In this document: positions 12,434 through 21,685 of the stretch, in pieces
Layout: every line of letters begins with the position of its first letter
Numbering within the stretch: the stretch's first letter is position 1
Origin: Streptomyces sp. 2131.1
Lineage (GTDB): Bacteria > Actinomycetota > Actinomycetes > Streptomycetales > Streptomycetaceae
Reading direction: 5' to 3'
Length of the DNA: 64,000 nt
Assembly (NCBI RefSeq): GCF_900105515.1
Contig: NZ_FNSY01000001.1
Span: 5,940,001-6,004,000 of the forward strand
The notes under the pieces: model-generated
Database searches by the model: none
Seen by the model: the letters and a program-made list of their open reading frames with translations, nothing else
Told to the model about the DNA's origin: nothing
Position numbers and translations under genes: made by a program

Positions 12434-13636
12434 GTGGACAAGCCGAAGGTCGTTCTGGGGGTCAGCGGCGGCATCGCCGCGTACAAGGCGTGCGAGCTGC
12501 TGCGCCGGCTGACCGAGTCCGGCCACGACGTACGGGTCGTCCCCACCGAGTCCGCCCTGCACTTCGTCGGCGCGGCCACCTGGTCGGCGCTCTCCGGCCA
12601 TCCGGTCTCCACCGAGGTCTGGAACGACGTTCACGAGGTGCCGCACGTACGGATCGGGCAGCACGCCGACCTCGTCGTCGTCGCCCCGGCCACCGCCGAC
12701 ATGCTGGCCAAGGCCGCCCACGGGCTCGCCGACGACCTGCTCACCAACACCCTGCTCACCGCCCGCTGTCCGGTCGTCTTCGCCCCGGCCATGCACACCG
12801 AGATGTGGGAGCACCCCGCCACCCAGGAGAACGTCGCGACCCTGCGCCGCCGCGGCGCCGTCGTCATCGAGCCCGCCGTCGGCCGCCTCACCGGCGTCGA
12901 CACCGGCAAGGGCCGGCTCCCCGACCCGGGCGAGATCTTCGAGGTCTGCCGCCGGGTCCTCGCCCGCGGCACGACCGCTCCCGACCTGGCGGGCCGGCAC
13001 GTGGTGATCAGCGCCGGCGGTACGAGGGAGCCCCTCGACCCCGTCCGCTACCTCGGCAACCGCTCCTCCGGCAAGCAGGGCTACGCGCTCGCCCGCACCG
13101 CCGTCGCCCGCGGCGCCCGGGTCACCCTCGTCGAGGCCAACACCGGACTGCCCGACCCGTCCGGCGCCGACGTCGTCCACACCGGCACCGCCATCCAGCT
13201 GCGCGAGGCCGTGCTGAAGGCGGCACGGGACGCAGACGTCGTGGTCATGGCCGCCGCCGTCGCCGACTTCCGGCCCGCCCAGTACGTCAGCGGGAAGATC
13301 AAGAAGAAGGACGGCCAGGAGCCCGCCCCCATCACCCTCGTCCGCAACCCGGACATCCTCGCCGAGGTCGCCGCCGAGCGCGCCACGCCCGGGCAGATCG
13401 TCGTCGGCTTCGCCGCCGAGACCGACGACGTGCTGGCCAACGGCCGTGAGAAGCTGCGCCGCAAGGGCTGCGACCTGTTGGTGGTCAACGAGGTGGGGGA
13501 GCGCAAGACCTTCGGCTCCGAAGAGAACGAGGCCGTGGTGCTCGCCGCCGACGGGGCCGAGACTCCGGTGCCCCACGGGCCCAAGGAGGCACTCGCCGAC
13601 ACGGTCTGGGACCTCGTCTCGGCCCGCCTCGGATGA
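12434..13636 (+). CDS. coaBC: Bifunctional phosphopantothenoylcysteine decarboxylase / synthase
   Basis: The enzyme ligates cysteine to 4'-phosphopantothenate (CoaB) and decarboxylates the product (CoaC) in coenzyme A synthesis. The N-terminal flavoprotein CoaC half (about 1-185) shows LGVSGGIAAYKACELLR, the VAPATADMLAKAA loop and the APAMHTEMW clamp. The CoaB half (about 190-400) shows SAGGTREPLDPVR, NRSSGKQG and KIKKKDG. The GTG at 12434 follows GGGGAG; the in-frame ATG at 12386 would add 16 residues without conservation. The protein has 400 residues. Confidence 0.96.
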   Translation: MDKPKVVLGVSGGIAAYKACELLRRLTESGHDVRVVPTESALHFVGAATWSALSGHPVSTEVWNDVHEVPHVRIGQHADLVVVAPATADMLAKAAHGLADDLLTNTLLTARCPVVFAPAMHTEMWEHPATQENVATLRRRGAVVIEPAVGRLTGVDTGKGRLPDPGEIFEVCRRVLARGTTAPDLAGRHVVISAGGTREPLDPVRYLGNRSSGKQGYALARTAVARGARVTLVEANTGLPDPSGADVVHTGTAIQLREAVLKAARDADVVVMAAAVADFRPAQYVSGKIKKKDGQEPAPITLVRNPDILAEVAAERATPGQIVVGFAAETDDVLANGREKLRRKGCDLLVVNEVGERKTFGSEENEAVVLAADGAETPVPHGPKEALADTVWDLVSARLG

Positions 13637-13763
13637 ATTCCCGGTGACACGCCGGGGCCGGCACGACCCGTGCGACACGGGCGCGGACCGTGTGGGCGAC
13701 GGGCTTCCGGGGCCTTCCGGCCCTGGTGGGACACGTCACAGCACGGTCAAAGGGCGAGACACG

Positions 13764-13794
13764 TTGTCCGGCGCCCCGGCCCGACCGATAAACT
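13764..13794 (+). promoter_or_regulatory. Possible promoter of metK
   Basis: TTGTCC (13764-13769) is followed 17 bases later by GATAAA or 19 bases later by TAAACT (13789-13794). This is a reasonable vegetative-type promoter about 85 bases upstream of metK. No canonical SAM riboswitch could be recognised in the leader. Confidence 0.35.
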
Positions 13795-13877
13795 GCACTC
13801 CGGACCGTGCCCGGGCGCAGCTCCCGGACCGTCCGGCCAATGATCAGCCAGCAGCCGCTGCAACCCCAGGGAGCGAT

Positions 13878-15086
13878 GTGTCCCGCCGTCTCTTCACCTC
13901 GGAGTCCGTGACCGAGGGCCACCCCGACAAGATCGCCGACCAGATCAGCGACACCATTCTCGACGCGCTCCTGCGCGAGGACCCGTCCTCCCGCGTCGCC
14001 GTCGAGACCCTGATCACCACCGGTCTGGTGCATGTCGCGGGTGAGGTCACGACCAAGGCCTACGCCGACATTCCGACGCTGGTCCGCAACAAGGTCCTGG
14101 AGATCGGCTACGACTCCTCCAAGAAGGGCTTCGACGGCGCCTCCTGCGGCGTCTCGGTGTCCATCGGGGCCCAGTCACCGGACATCGCCCAGGGCGTCGA
14201 CACCGCGTACGAGAAGCGGGTCGAGGGCGATGAGGACGAGCTCGACAAGCAGGGCGCCGGCGACCAGGGCCTGATGTTCGGCTACGCCTGCGACGAGACC
14301 CCCGAGCTCATGCCGCTGCCGATCTACCTCGCGCACCGGCTCTCCCGTCGCCTGTCCGAGGTCCGCAAGAACGGGACCATCCCGTACCTGCGCCCCGACG
14401 GCAAGACCCAGGTCACCATCGAGTACGACGGCGACAAGGCCGTCCGTCTCGACACCGTCGTCGTCTCCTCGCAGCACGCCAGCGACATCGACCTCGACTC
14501 GCTGCTCGCGCCCGACATCCGCGAGTTCGTCGTCGAGCACGTGCTGAACCAGCTCATCGAGGACGGCATCAAGCTCGACACCGAGGGCTACCGCCTCCTC
14601 GTCAACCCGACCGGCCGCTTCGAGATCGGCGGCCCGATGGGCGACGCCGGCCTGACCGGCCGCAAGATCATCATCGACACCTACGGCGGCATGGCCCGCC
14701 ACGGCGGCGGTGCCTTCTCCGGCAAGGACCCGTCGAAGGTGGACCGCTCGGCCGCCTACGCGATGCGCTGGGTCGCCAAGAACGTCGTCGCCGCCGGCCT
14801 CGCGGCCCGCTGCGAGGTCCAGGTCGCCTACGCGATCGGCAAGGCCGAGCCGGTGGGCCTCTTCGTCGAGACCTTCGGCACCGCCGCGGTCGAGACCGAG
14901 AAGATCGAGCACGCCATCGGCGAGGTCTTCGACCTCCGCCCGGCCGCGATCATCCGCGACCTCGACCTGCTGCGCCCGATCTACGCCCAGACCGCCGCGT
15001 ACGGTCACTTCGGCCGCGAGCTTCCCGACTTCACGTGGGAGCGCACGGACCGGGTGGACGCGCTGCGCGCCGCCGCGGGTCTGTAG
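13878..15086 (+). CDS. metK: S-adenosylmethionine synthetase
   Basis: MetK makes S-adenosylmethionine from ATP and methionine. SAM level affects antibiotic production in Streptomyces. Signature segments are FTSESVTEGHPDKIADQISD at the N-terminus, GAGDQGLMFGYA in the middle and GGGAFSGKDPSKVDRS towards the C-terminus. The GTG start at 13878 (VSRRLFTSESV) after CCAGGGA gives 402 residues, the family length in Streptomyces. A 241-base leader separates it from coaBC. Confidence 0.97.
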   Translation: MSRRLFTSESVTEGHPDKIADQISDTILDALLREDPSSRVAVETLITTGLVHVAGEVTTKAYADIPTLVRNKVLEIGYDSSKKGFDGASCGVSVSIGAQSPDIAQGVDTAYEKRVEGDEDELDKQGAGDQGLMFGYACDETPELMPLPIYLAHRLSRRLSEVRKNGTIPYLRPDGKTQVTIEYDGDKAVRLDTVVVSSQHASDIDLDSLLAPDIREFVVEHVLNQLIEDGIKLDTEGYRLLVNPTGRFEIGGPMGDAGLTGRKIIIDTYGGMARHGGGAFSGKDPSKVDRSAAYAMRWVAKNVVAAGLAARCEVQVAYAIGKAEPVGLFVETFGTAAVETEKIEHAIGEVFDLRPAAIIRDLDLLRPIYAQTAAYGHFGRELPDFTWERTDRVDALRAAAGL

Positions 15087-15106
15087 GGACGGCCCAGGCA
15101 GTCTCC

Positions 15107-15147
15107 CGCCGGAGCCCGGACGCCGTCACGGTGTCCGGGCTCCGGCG
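15107..15147 (+). terminator. metK terminator
   Basis: CGCCGGAGCCCGGAC (15107-15121) and GTCCGGGCTCCGGCG (15133-15147) form a perfect 15-base-pair stem with an 11-base loop, followed by TTTCG. It lies 20 bases after the metK stop. Confidence 0.85.
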
Positions 15148-15215
15148 TTTCGATGCCCGGGGGTTACGGGGAAGGGCGGGCGCCGTTGTCCGAGGCGTCT
15201 GGTAGGGATGGAGCT

Positions 15216-17348
15216 GTGAGCAGCGAGAACGAGCGGTCCGACGAGCCCGGGCCCGGGGCGCCGGAACAGCTGGCGCTGATCCGGGAGACCGTGCGCCGGG
15301 CCGACGTGCCGCGCGCCAAACCGCGCACCTGGCGCGGGGCGGCCCTCGCCGAGGAGCTGCCCGTCGCCCGCGTCCTCGTCAACAAGGGCGCGCTCCACCT
15401 CGACCAGTACTTCGACTACGCCGTCCCCGAGGAACTGGACGCAGACGCGCAGCCCGGGGTGCGGGTGCGGGTCCGGTTCGGTGCCGGGGGCCGCAACGTG
15501 CGCGGCGGCCGGCGCGAGGGCGGCGGGCTCATCGACGGCTTCCTCGTCGAGCGGCTGGCCGAGTCCGACTACAACGGGGCGCTCGCCGCGCTCGCCTCCG
15601 TCGTCTCCCCGGAGCCGGTCCTCGGCCCGGACCTCCTCGCCCTCGCCCGCGCCGTCGCCGACCGGTACGCGGGCAGCCTCGCGGACGTCCTCCAGCTCGC
15701 CGTCCCCCCGCGCAACGCGCAGGCCGAGTCCAAGCCGTCGCCCGCGCCCCTGCCCGCCCCCGCGCGGCCCGCACCCGGCAGCTGGGAGCGGTACGAGCAG
15801 GGGCCCGCCTTCCTGTCCGCGCTGGCCACCGGCGGCGCCCCCAGGGCCGTGTGGACCGCGCTGCCCGGACCGCACTGGCCCGCCGAGATCGCCACGGCCG
15901 TCGCCGCGACCCTCTCCTCCGGGCGCGGCGCCCTCGTCGTCGTCCCCGACGGGCGGACCGCCGCCCGGGTCGACGCCGCGCTCACCGCCCTGCTCGGCGA
16001 GGGGCGGCACGCGCTGCTCACCGCTGGCTCCGGGCCCGGCCGGCGCTACCGGGAATGGCTCGCCGTGCGGCGCGGGTCCGTCCGGGCGGTGGTGGGGACC
16101 AGGGCCGCGATGTTCGCGCCGGTCGCCGATCTCGGGCTCGTCGTCATCTGGGACGACGGCGACTCCAGCCACAGCGACGACCGCGCCCCCTTCCCCCATG
16201 TCCGCGAGGTCCTGGAGCTGCGGGCCACGCACGGGCGGTGCGCGTTCCTGCTCGGCGCCCTCAGCTGCACCGTGGAGGCCGCGCAGCTCGTCGAGAGCGG
16301 CTGGGCGCTGCCGCTGCGCGCCGGCCGGGAGCAGCTGCGGGCGGCGGCGCCCGTCATCCGTACCGTGGGCGACGGCGAACTCGCGCGGGACGGGGCGGCG
16401 CGGGCCGCCCGGCTGCCCAGCCTCGCCTGGCAGACCGTCCGGGACGGGCTGCGCACCGGTCCGGTGCTGGTCCAGGTGCCCCGCCGGGGTTACGCCCCCA
16501 GGCTCGCCTGCGAGCGCTGCCGGGAGCCCGCCCGGTGCCGGGAGTGCGCGGGGCCGCTGGAGGCGCCCGACGAGCGGGACCTGAACTGCGCCTGGTGCGG
16601 GCGGGCCGAGACGTCCTGGCACTGCGTGGCCTGCGGCGGGCGGCGGTTGCGCGCCCAGATCATCGGTGCCCGGCGCACGGCGGAGGAGCTGGGCCGGGCG
16701 TTCCCGGCCGTGCCGGTCCGGACGTCCGGGCGCGACCATGTGCTCGACGCGGTGCCGGACCAGCCCGCGCTCGTCGTCAGCACGCCGGGCGCCGAGCCGG
16801 TCGCGGAGGGCGGGTACGCGGCGGCGCTGCTGTTGGACGGCTGGGCGATGGTCGGCCGCCCCGACCTGCGCGCCGGCGAGGAGGCCCTGCGCCGCTGGAC
16901 GGCTGCCTCCGCGCTGGTCCGGGGGCGGCCCGAGGGCGGCACGGTGGTCGTCGTCGCCGAGCCGACGCTGCGGCCGGTGCAGGCGCTGGTTCGCTGGGAC
17001 CCGGTGGGGCACGCCCGGCGGGAGCTGGCGGAGCGGGCCGAGCTGGGCTTTCCGCCGGTGTCCCGGATGGCGTCGCTGACCGGGCCGCCGGAGGCGCTGG
17101 CGGCGTTCCTCGCGGGGGCGGAGCTGCCCGCGGACGCGGAGGTGCTTGGCCCGGTACCGGTGCCGGCCGCGGAGCCGGGGCGGCCCCGGCGGGCGTTCGA
17201 GGCGCCGGCGGGGGAGGTCTGGGAGCGGGCGCTGGTGCGGGTGCCGCCCGGGAGTGGGGCGGCGTTGGCCGGGGCGTTGCGCGCTGCGCGCGTGGCGCGG
17301 GGTGGGGGTGCGGTGCGGGTGCGGGTGGATCCGGTGGACATCGGCTGA
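15216..17348 (+). CDS. priA: PriA-like replication restart protein, probably without helicase activity
   Basis: The 710-residue protein keeps the PriA layout. The N-terminal 3'BD domain opens with RVLVNKGALHLDQYFDYAVPEEL. A helicase-like core follows, with an eight-cysteine zinc cluster at about residues 432-473 and a C-terminal domain ending VRVRVDPVDIG. The helicase motifs are missing. Where a Walker A GKT is expected there is LPGPHWPAEIA, and the DEEH box is replaced by IWDDGDSSH. Actinobacterial PriA proteins are known to be degenerate in this way. The GTG at 15216 after GGGATGGAG is preferred over an upstream ATG at 15153. It likely assists DnaB loading at stalled forks rather than unwinding DNA itself. 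Confidence 0.9.
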   Translation: MSSENERSDEPGPGAPEQLALIRETVRRADVPRAKPRTWRGAALAEELPVARVLVNKGALHLDQYFDYAVPEELDADAQPGVRVRVRFGAGGRNVRGGRREGGGLIDGFLVERLAESDYNGALAALASVVSPEPVLGPDLLALARAVADRYAGSLADVLQLAVPPRNAQAESKPSPAPLPAPARPAPGSWERYEQGPAFLSALATGGAPRAVWTALPGPHWPAEIATAVAATLSSGRGALVVVPDGRTAARVDAALTALLGEGRHALLTAGSGPGRRYREWLAVRRGSVRAVVGTRAAMFAPVADLGLVVIWDDGDSSHSDDRAPFPHVREVLELRATHGRCAFLLGALSCTVEAAQLVESGWALPLRAGREQLRAAAPVIRTVGDGELARDGAARAARLPSLAWQTVRDGLRTGPVLVQVPRRGYAPRLACERCREPARCRECAGPLEAPDERDLNCAWCGRAETSWHCVACGGRRLRAQIIGARRTAEELGRAFPAVPVRTSGRDHVLDAVPDQPALVVSTPGAEPVAEGGYAAALLLDGWAMVGRPDLRAGEEALRRWTAASALVRGRPEGGTVVVVAEPTLRPVQALVRWDPVGHARRELAERAELGFPPVSRMASLTGPPEALAAFLAGAELPADAEVLGPVPVPAAEPGRPRRAFEAPAGEVWERALVRVPPGSGAALAGALRAARVARGGGAVRVRVDPVDIG

Positions 17349-17355
17349 GGTCTTT

Positions 17356-17379
17356 GTCCTCAAGCGCCGGACGGGCTGG
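17356..17379 (+). repeat. Dispersed Streptomyces repeat, copy A
   Basis: A 24-base unit begins GTCCTCAAG and ends CGCCGGACGGGCTGG. It is the same family as the copies at 17428, 26245, 36532, 36564 and 61173 and lies just after priA. Confidence 0.75.
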
Positions 17380-17427
17380 GTTCGCGCGGGCACGACCGAG
17401 GCTGCGGGTGCGCCTCGGCCGGGGCTT

Positions 17428-17451
17428 GTCCTCAATCGCCGGACGGGCTGG
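17428..17451 (+). repeat. Dispersed Streptomyces repeat, copy B
   Basis: GTCCTCAAT followed by CGCCGGACGGGCTGG differs from copy A at one base and lies 72 bases downstream in the same orientation. Together the copies form a small tandem cluster between priA and the convergent HTH gene. Confidence 0.75.
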
Positions 17452-17483
17452 AATTGCGGCCGCGGGCGCTTTCTGGCTGATTG

Positions 17484-17529
17484 CGAGTGGGGGTCCGTGC
17501 CGCGAAGGCAGCACGGACACCCCCACTCG
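17484..17529. terminator. Terminator between convergent priA and HTH gene
   Basis: CGAGTGGGGGTCCGTGC (17484-17500) pairs with GCACGGA-CACCCCCACTCG (17511-17529) with a two-base bulge. It is placed right after the stop of the minus-strand gene and could serve both directions. Confidence 0.7.
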
Positions 17530-17536
17530 GCCCCGG

Positions 17537-18013
17537 TCAGCCGTTGCGGGGCCCCGGGAATGGGTTGGGACGGTCCGTCGGGGGTTGGGGGGTGCGGGCG
17601 GCCGGGACGGTGGGGGCGCGTTGGGGGACCACCTCCGCGGTCTCGGCCGCCGTCGGCTGGGGGGTCGTCCGCCGGGTGCCGTAACGGCGGTGGACGGCCT
17701 GCTTGGTGACCCCGAGCGCGGAGCCCACCGCGTCCCAGGAGAAGCCCAGCGAGCGGTCGAAGTCCACGGCCGCCGTGACCAGCGTCTCGACGCTGTCCCG
17801 CAGTTCCTGGGCCAGTCTGACCGTGGGGGCCGGGGCCCTCCCGTAGACGACGAAGCCCGCGGACGGGCCGGAGCGGCGCGGACGGTAGACGTTGCCCAGC
17901 TGTGCGGTGAGCGTGCGCAGTGCGTCCACCTGCCGCCGGACCCGCTCGATGTCCCGCACCAGGAGGTGCAGGCTGGCCCGCGCTTGGGCGTCATGGGTTG
18001 CGTGGTCGGCCAT
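17537..18013 (-). CDS. Small HTH protein of unknown role
   Basis: The 158-residue protein starts at ATG 18013 (MADHATHDAQARASLHLLVRD) behind GAGAGG; a longer reading adds 29 residues without a ribosome site. The N-terminal half is a helical segment with heptad-like leucines (LHLLVRDIERVRRQVDALRTL). The centre holds FSWDAVGSALGVTKQAVHRRYG (about residues 98-118), a convincing helix-turn-helix. The C-terminal 40 residues are Pro/Thr-rich and probably disordered. The family seems to be Streptomyces-specific, and the target is unknown. It is convergent with priA and divergent from fmt. Confidence 0.85.
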   Translation of the reverse strand: MADHATHDAQARASLHLLVRDIERVRRQVDALRTLTAQLGNVYRPRRSGPSAGFVVYGRAPAPTVRLAQELRDSVETLVTAAVDFDRSLGFSWDAVGSALGVTKQAVHRRYGTRRTTPQPTAAETAEVVPQRAPTVPAARTPQPPTDRPNPFPGPRNG

Positions 18014-18256
18014 GAAGAAGCCTCTCGAACCGGCGTTGAAAGGGATCGGGCCGCACCAGGGCGGCTCGCTTCGGTCAATCTCTCTTGACCAACGCCGCAC
18101 CCGTGGATCTGGTCACGCTCAGGGGGCGTATGGGCACGTGCAAGGGGCGCGCAAGTGCGCGTACGCCCCCCGGGCCCCGGGCCCATAGACTTGTGCGTTG
18201 CTCGTCACCGTAACGTTTCGGCCTGAGAGTCCGGCCTGAGAGGCAGTCAGCCACCC

Positions 18257-19189
18257 ATGAAGCTCGTCTTCGCCGGCACCCCCGAGGTAGCCGTTCCCGC
18301 CCTGGACGCCCTGATCGCCTCCGGCCGCCACGAAGTGGCCGCCGTCGTGACGAGGCCCGACGCGCCCGCGGGGCGCGGCCGGCGGCTGGTGGCCAGCCCG
18401 GTCGCCCAGCGTGCCGAGGAGGCCGGGATCGAGGTGCTCAAGCCCGCGAGGCCCCGGGACGAGGACTTCCTCGCGCGACTGCGGGAGATCGCGCCGGACT
18501 GCTGCCCGGTCGTCGCGTACGGCGCGCTGCTGCCCAAGGCTGCGCTCGGCATCCCGGCCCGTGGCTGGGTCAACCTGCACTTCTCGCTGCTGCCCGCCTG
18601 GCGCGGCGCGGCCCCCGTGCAGCACGCGGTGATGGCCGGCGACGAGGTCACCGGCGCCTCCACCTTCCTCATCGAGGAGGGGCTCGACTCGGGGCCGGTC
18701 TACGGCGTCCTCACCGAGGAGGTCCGCCCGACCGACACCAGCGGCGACCTGCTGACCCGGCTGGCGTTCGCCGGTGCCGGGCTGCTCGCCGCGACCATGG
18801 ACGGCATCGAGGACGGCACCCTGCACGCCGTGGAGCAGCCCGCCGACGGGGTCACCCTGGCCCCCAAGATCACCGTCGAGGACGCCGAGGTGCAGTGGTC
18901 CGCGCCCGCCCTGCGCGTCGACCGTGTCGTCCGCGGCTGCACGCCCGCCCCCGGCGCCTGGACGCTGTTCCGGGGCGAGCGCCTGAAGCTGGTCCAGGCG
19001 ACCCCGGCCGTGGACCGGTCCGAACTCGCGCCCGGTGAGCTGTCGGTGGGCAAGAACAACGTGTTCGCCGGCACCGGGTCGCACGCGGTGGAGCTGCTCT
19101 GGGTGCAGCCGCAGGGCAAGAAGCCGATGCGCGCCGCGGACTGGGCGCGCGGGGTCCGCATCGTCCCCGGCGAGCTGCTCGGGAACTAG
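18257..19189 (+). CDS. fmt: Methionyl-tRNA formyltransferase
   Basis: The enzyme formylates initiator Met-tRNA using 10-formyl-tetrahydrofolate. The N-terminal formyltransferase domain has FAGTPEVAVPALDAL and the active-site loop NLHFSLLPAWRGAAP (Asn106, His108). The C-terminal OB-fold domain starts near residue 205. It has 310 residues, starts with ATG, and is followed by rsmB, the common pair fmt-rsmB. Confidence 0.96.
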   Translation: MKLVFAGTPEVAVPALDALIASGRHEVAAVVTRPDAPAGRGRRLVASPVAQRAEEAGIEVLKPARPRDEDFLARLREIAPDCCPVVAYGALLPKAALGIPARGWVNLHFSLLPAWRGAAPVQHAVMAGDEVTGASTFLIEEGLDSGPVYGVLTEEVRPTDTSGDLLTRLAFAGAGLLAATMDGIEDGTLHAVEQPADGVTLAPKITVEDAEVQWSAPALRVDRVVRGCTPAPGAWTLFRGERLKLVQATPAVDRSELAPGELSVGKNNVFAGTGSHAVELLWVQPQGKKPMRAADWARGVRIVPGELLGN

Positions 19190-19310
19190 GCCCGTCCGGC
19201 GGATCAGGGTCGGACAGGCCCTGGCGGACAGCGCCGGCGGGCGGGCGGCACGGCACGGGGACGTAGGCTTGCAGGGTTCGTCCTCTCACCTCCAGCGGAG
19301 CACCTTTCAC

Positions 19311-20744
19311 GTGAACGACCAGCCGCGTCGCCGTCCCGCCAAGCCGCACCGCCGCCCCAAGAAGGACCCGGTCCGCTTCCTCGCCTTCGAGGTCCTGCGG
19401 GCCGTCGACGAGCGCGACGCGTACGCGAACCTCGTCCTGCCCCCGCTGCTGAAGAAGGCCCGCGCCAAGGGCGACTTCGACCACCGGGACGCGGCCCTGG
19501 CGACCGAGCTGGTCTACGGCACGCTGCGCCGGCAGGGGACGTACGACGCGATCGTCGCCGCCTGTATCGACCGGCCGCTGCGCGAGGTCGACCCGCCGGT
19601 CCTGGACGTGCTGAACATGGGCGTGCACCAGCTCCTCGGTACCCGCATCCCGACCCACGCGGCGGTCTCCGCGAGCGTGGAGCTGGCCCGGGTGGTGCTG
19701 GGGGAGGGGCGGGCCAAGTTCGTCAACGCGGTGCTGCGCAAGGTCTCCGCGGACGACCTCGACGGCTGGGTGGCGAAGGTGGCCCCCTCGTACGAGGACG
19801 ACGCCGAGGACCACCTCGCGGTCGTCCACTCCCACCCGCGCTGGGTCGTCTCGGCGCTCTGGGACGCGCTCGGCGGCGGCCGGGCCGGTATCGAGGACCT
19901 GCTGGAAGCGGACAACGAGCGCCCCGAGGTCACCCTGGTCGCCCGCCCCGGCCGCTCCACCACCGCCGAACTCACCGAGGAGCTCGGCGAGGAGAACGCG
20001 CTGCCCGGCCGCTGGTCGCCGTACGCCGTACGGATGGCCGAGGGCGGCGAGCCCGGCGCGCTGACCGCCGTGCGCGACGGCCGGGCCGGGGTCCAGGACG
20101 AGGGCAGCCAGCTCGTGGCGGCGGCCCTCGCTGCCGCCCCGCTGGAGGGCCGCGACTCCCGCTGGCTGGACGGCTGCGCGGGCCCCGGCGGCAAGGCCGC
20201 CCTGCTCGCCGCCCTCGCCGCGGACCGCGGCGCCGCCCTGCTGGCCGCCGAGAAGCAGCCGCATCGCGCCCGCCTCGTGGAACGCGCGCTGGCCGGCAAC
20301 CCCGGCCCGTACCAGGTGGTCACCGCCGACGGCACCCGGCCGCCGTGGGGGCCCGGGACCTTCGACCGCATCCTCATGGACGTGCCCTGCTCCGGTCTCG
20401 GCGCGCTCCGCCGCCGTCCCGAGGCCCGCTGGCGCCGCCGTCCGGAGGACCTGGAGGGCTTCGCGCCGCTCCAGCGCGGACTGCTGCGCGAGGCGCTGAA
20501 GGCCGTACGCGTCGGCGGCGTCGTCGGCTACGCGACCTGCTCGCCGCACCTCGCGGAGACCCGGGTCGTCGTCGAGGACGTGCTCAAGGGACGCGGCGGG
20601 GAGCCGTTCGAGGCCGAGTGGATCGACGCCCGCCCGCTGATGCCGGGCGTGCCCGCGCTGGGCGACGGGCCCGACGTCCAGCTCTGGCCGCATCTGCACG
20701 GCACCGACGCCATGTACCTGGCGCTGCTCCGCCGTACCGGCTGA
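19311..20744 (+). CDS. rsmB: 16S rRNA (cytosine-967-C5)-methyltransferase
   Basis: The 477-residue protein has an N-terminal NusB-like RNA-binding domain (about 20-160) and a Rossmann methyltransferase domain with the SAM loop DGCAGPGGKA. The two m5C cysteines are Cys360 in DVPCSGLG and Cys410 in YATCSP. Most eukaryote-like relatives lack the NusB part, so the architecture is RsmB. The GTG at 19311 starts a basic, disordered leader (VNDQPRRRPAKPHRRPKKD), common in Streptomyces. It lies 121 bases after fmt. Confidence 0.94.
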   Translation: MNDQPRRRPAKPHRRPKKDPVRFLAFEVLRAVDERDAYANLVLPPLLKKARAKGDFDHRDAALATELVYGTLRRQGTYDAIVAACIDRPLREVDPPVLDVLNMGVHQLLGTRIPTHAAVSASVELARVVLGEGRAKFVNAVLRKVSADDLDGWVAKVAPSYEDDAEDHLAVVHSHPRWVVSALWDALGGGRAGIEDLLEADNERPEVTLVARPGRSTTAELTEELGEENALPGRWSPYAVRMAEGGEPGALTAVRDGRAGVQDEGSQLVAAALAAAPLEGRDSRWLDGCAGPGGKAALLAALAADRGAALLAAEKQPHRARLVERALAGNPGPYQVVTADGTRPPWGPGTFDRILMDVPCSGLGALRRRPEARWRRRPEDLEGFAPLQRGLLREALKAVRVGGVVGYATCSPHLAETRVVVEDVLKGRGGEPFEAEWIDARPLMPGVPALGDGPDVQLWPHLHGTDAMYLALLRRTG

Positions 20745-20858
20745 TCACGGGCCCCGCAGCGGGGTGAAACGCCGGGAATGCGCGAACCGTAATGATCCCG
20801 TGAGGCTTTGGAGCGCACCGAGGCGGGGAAGTGACGCAGAACATGGCAGGCTTGGCCC

Positions 20859-21542
20859 ATGGCCCAGATCAACCCGAGTATTCTCTCCGCCGACTTCGCG
20901 CGCCTCGCCGATGAGGCGAAGGCCGTCGAAGGTGCCGACTGGCTCCATGTCGATGTCATGGACAACCACTTCGTGCCCAATCTGACCCTCGGCGTTCCGA
21001 TCGTGGAATCGCTCAGCAGGGCCACGGACACACCGCTGGACTGCCATCTGATGATCGAGGACGCGGACCGCTGGGCGCCGCAGTACGTCGAGGCGGGCGC
21101 CGGGTCGGTCACCTTCCACGCGGAGGCCGCCGCGGCCCCCGTCCGGCTGGCCCGGGAGATCCGCGCCAAGGGGGCCCGCGCGTCCATGGCGCTCAAGCCG
21201 GCGACGCCCATCGAGCCGTACGAGGACCTGCTCCCCGAGCTCGACATGCTGCTGATCATGACCGTGGAGCCGGGCTTCGGCGGCCAGTCGTTCCTGGACA
21301 TCATGCTGCCGAAGATCCGCCGCACCCGTGAGCTGATCTCCAAGCACGGCCTCGACCTGTGGCTCCAGGTCGACGGCGGCGTCTCCGAGTCCACCATCGA
21401 GCGGTGCGCCGAGGCCGGTGCCGACGTCTTCGTGGCGGGCTCCGCCGTGTACGGCGCCCAGGACCCGGCCGCCGCGGTGCGGGCCCTGCGGGCCAAGGCC
21501 GACGGGGCCATCGGCTCGGCCGGCTGGGCCTGCGCGCACTGA
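20859..21542 (+). CDS. rpe: Ribulose-phosphate 3-epimerase
   Basis: The TIM-barrel enzyme interconverts ribulose 5-phosphate and xylulose 5-phosphate in the pentose phosphate pathway. Conserved segments are INPSILSADF at the start, the metal site HVDVMDNHFVPN, TVEPGFGGQSF and QVDGGVSEST. It has 227 residues from ATG 20859. It lies between rsmB and a sugar-responsive regulator. Confidence 0.96.
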   Translation: MAQINPSILSADFARLADEAKAVEGADWLHVDVMDNHFVPNLTLGVPIVESLSRATDTPLDCHLMIEDADRWAPQYVEAGAGSVTFHAEAAAAPVRLAREIRAKGARASMALKPATPIEPYEDLLPELDMLLIMTVEPGFGGQSFLDIMLPKIRRTRELISKHGLDLWLQVDGGVSESTIERCAEAGADVFVAGSAVYGAQDPAAAVRALRAKADGAIGSAGWACAH

Positions 21543-21685
21543 GTCCGCGGCGGCGCGGGCGCGCGGGCAGCGCGTCGGCCGGGCCAAGGGCAGATGAACG
21601 GGGTCCGACGGGACCGGTCAGGGATCGCCGTATCTGACAGGATGAACGGTGTATCAAGAGCGTGAACAGCAGTGAGGAGAACGCG

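Noticed and set aside
13637..13877. A SAM riboswitch was looked for in the metK leader.
   Set aside because: No conserved SAM-I, SAM-II or SAM-IV core could be aligned by eye; only a weak promoter was kept.
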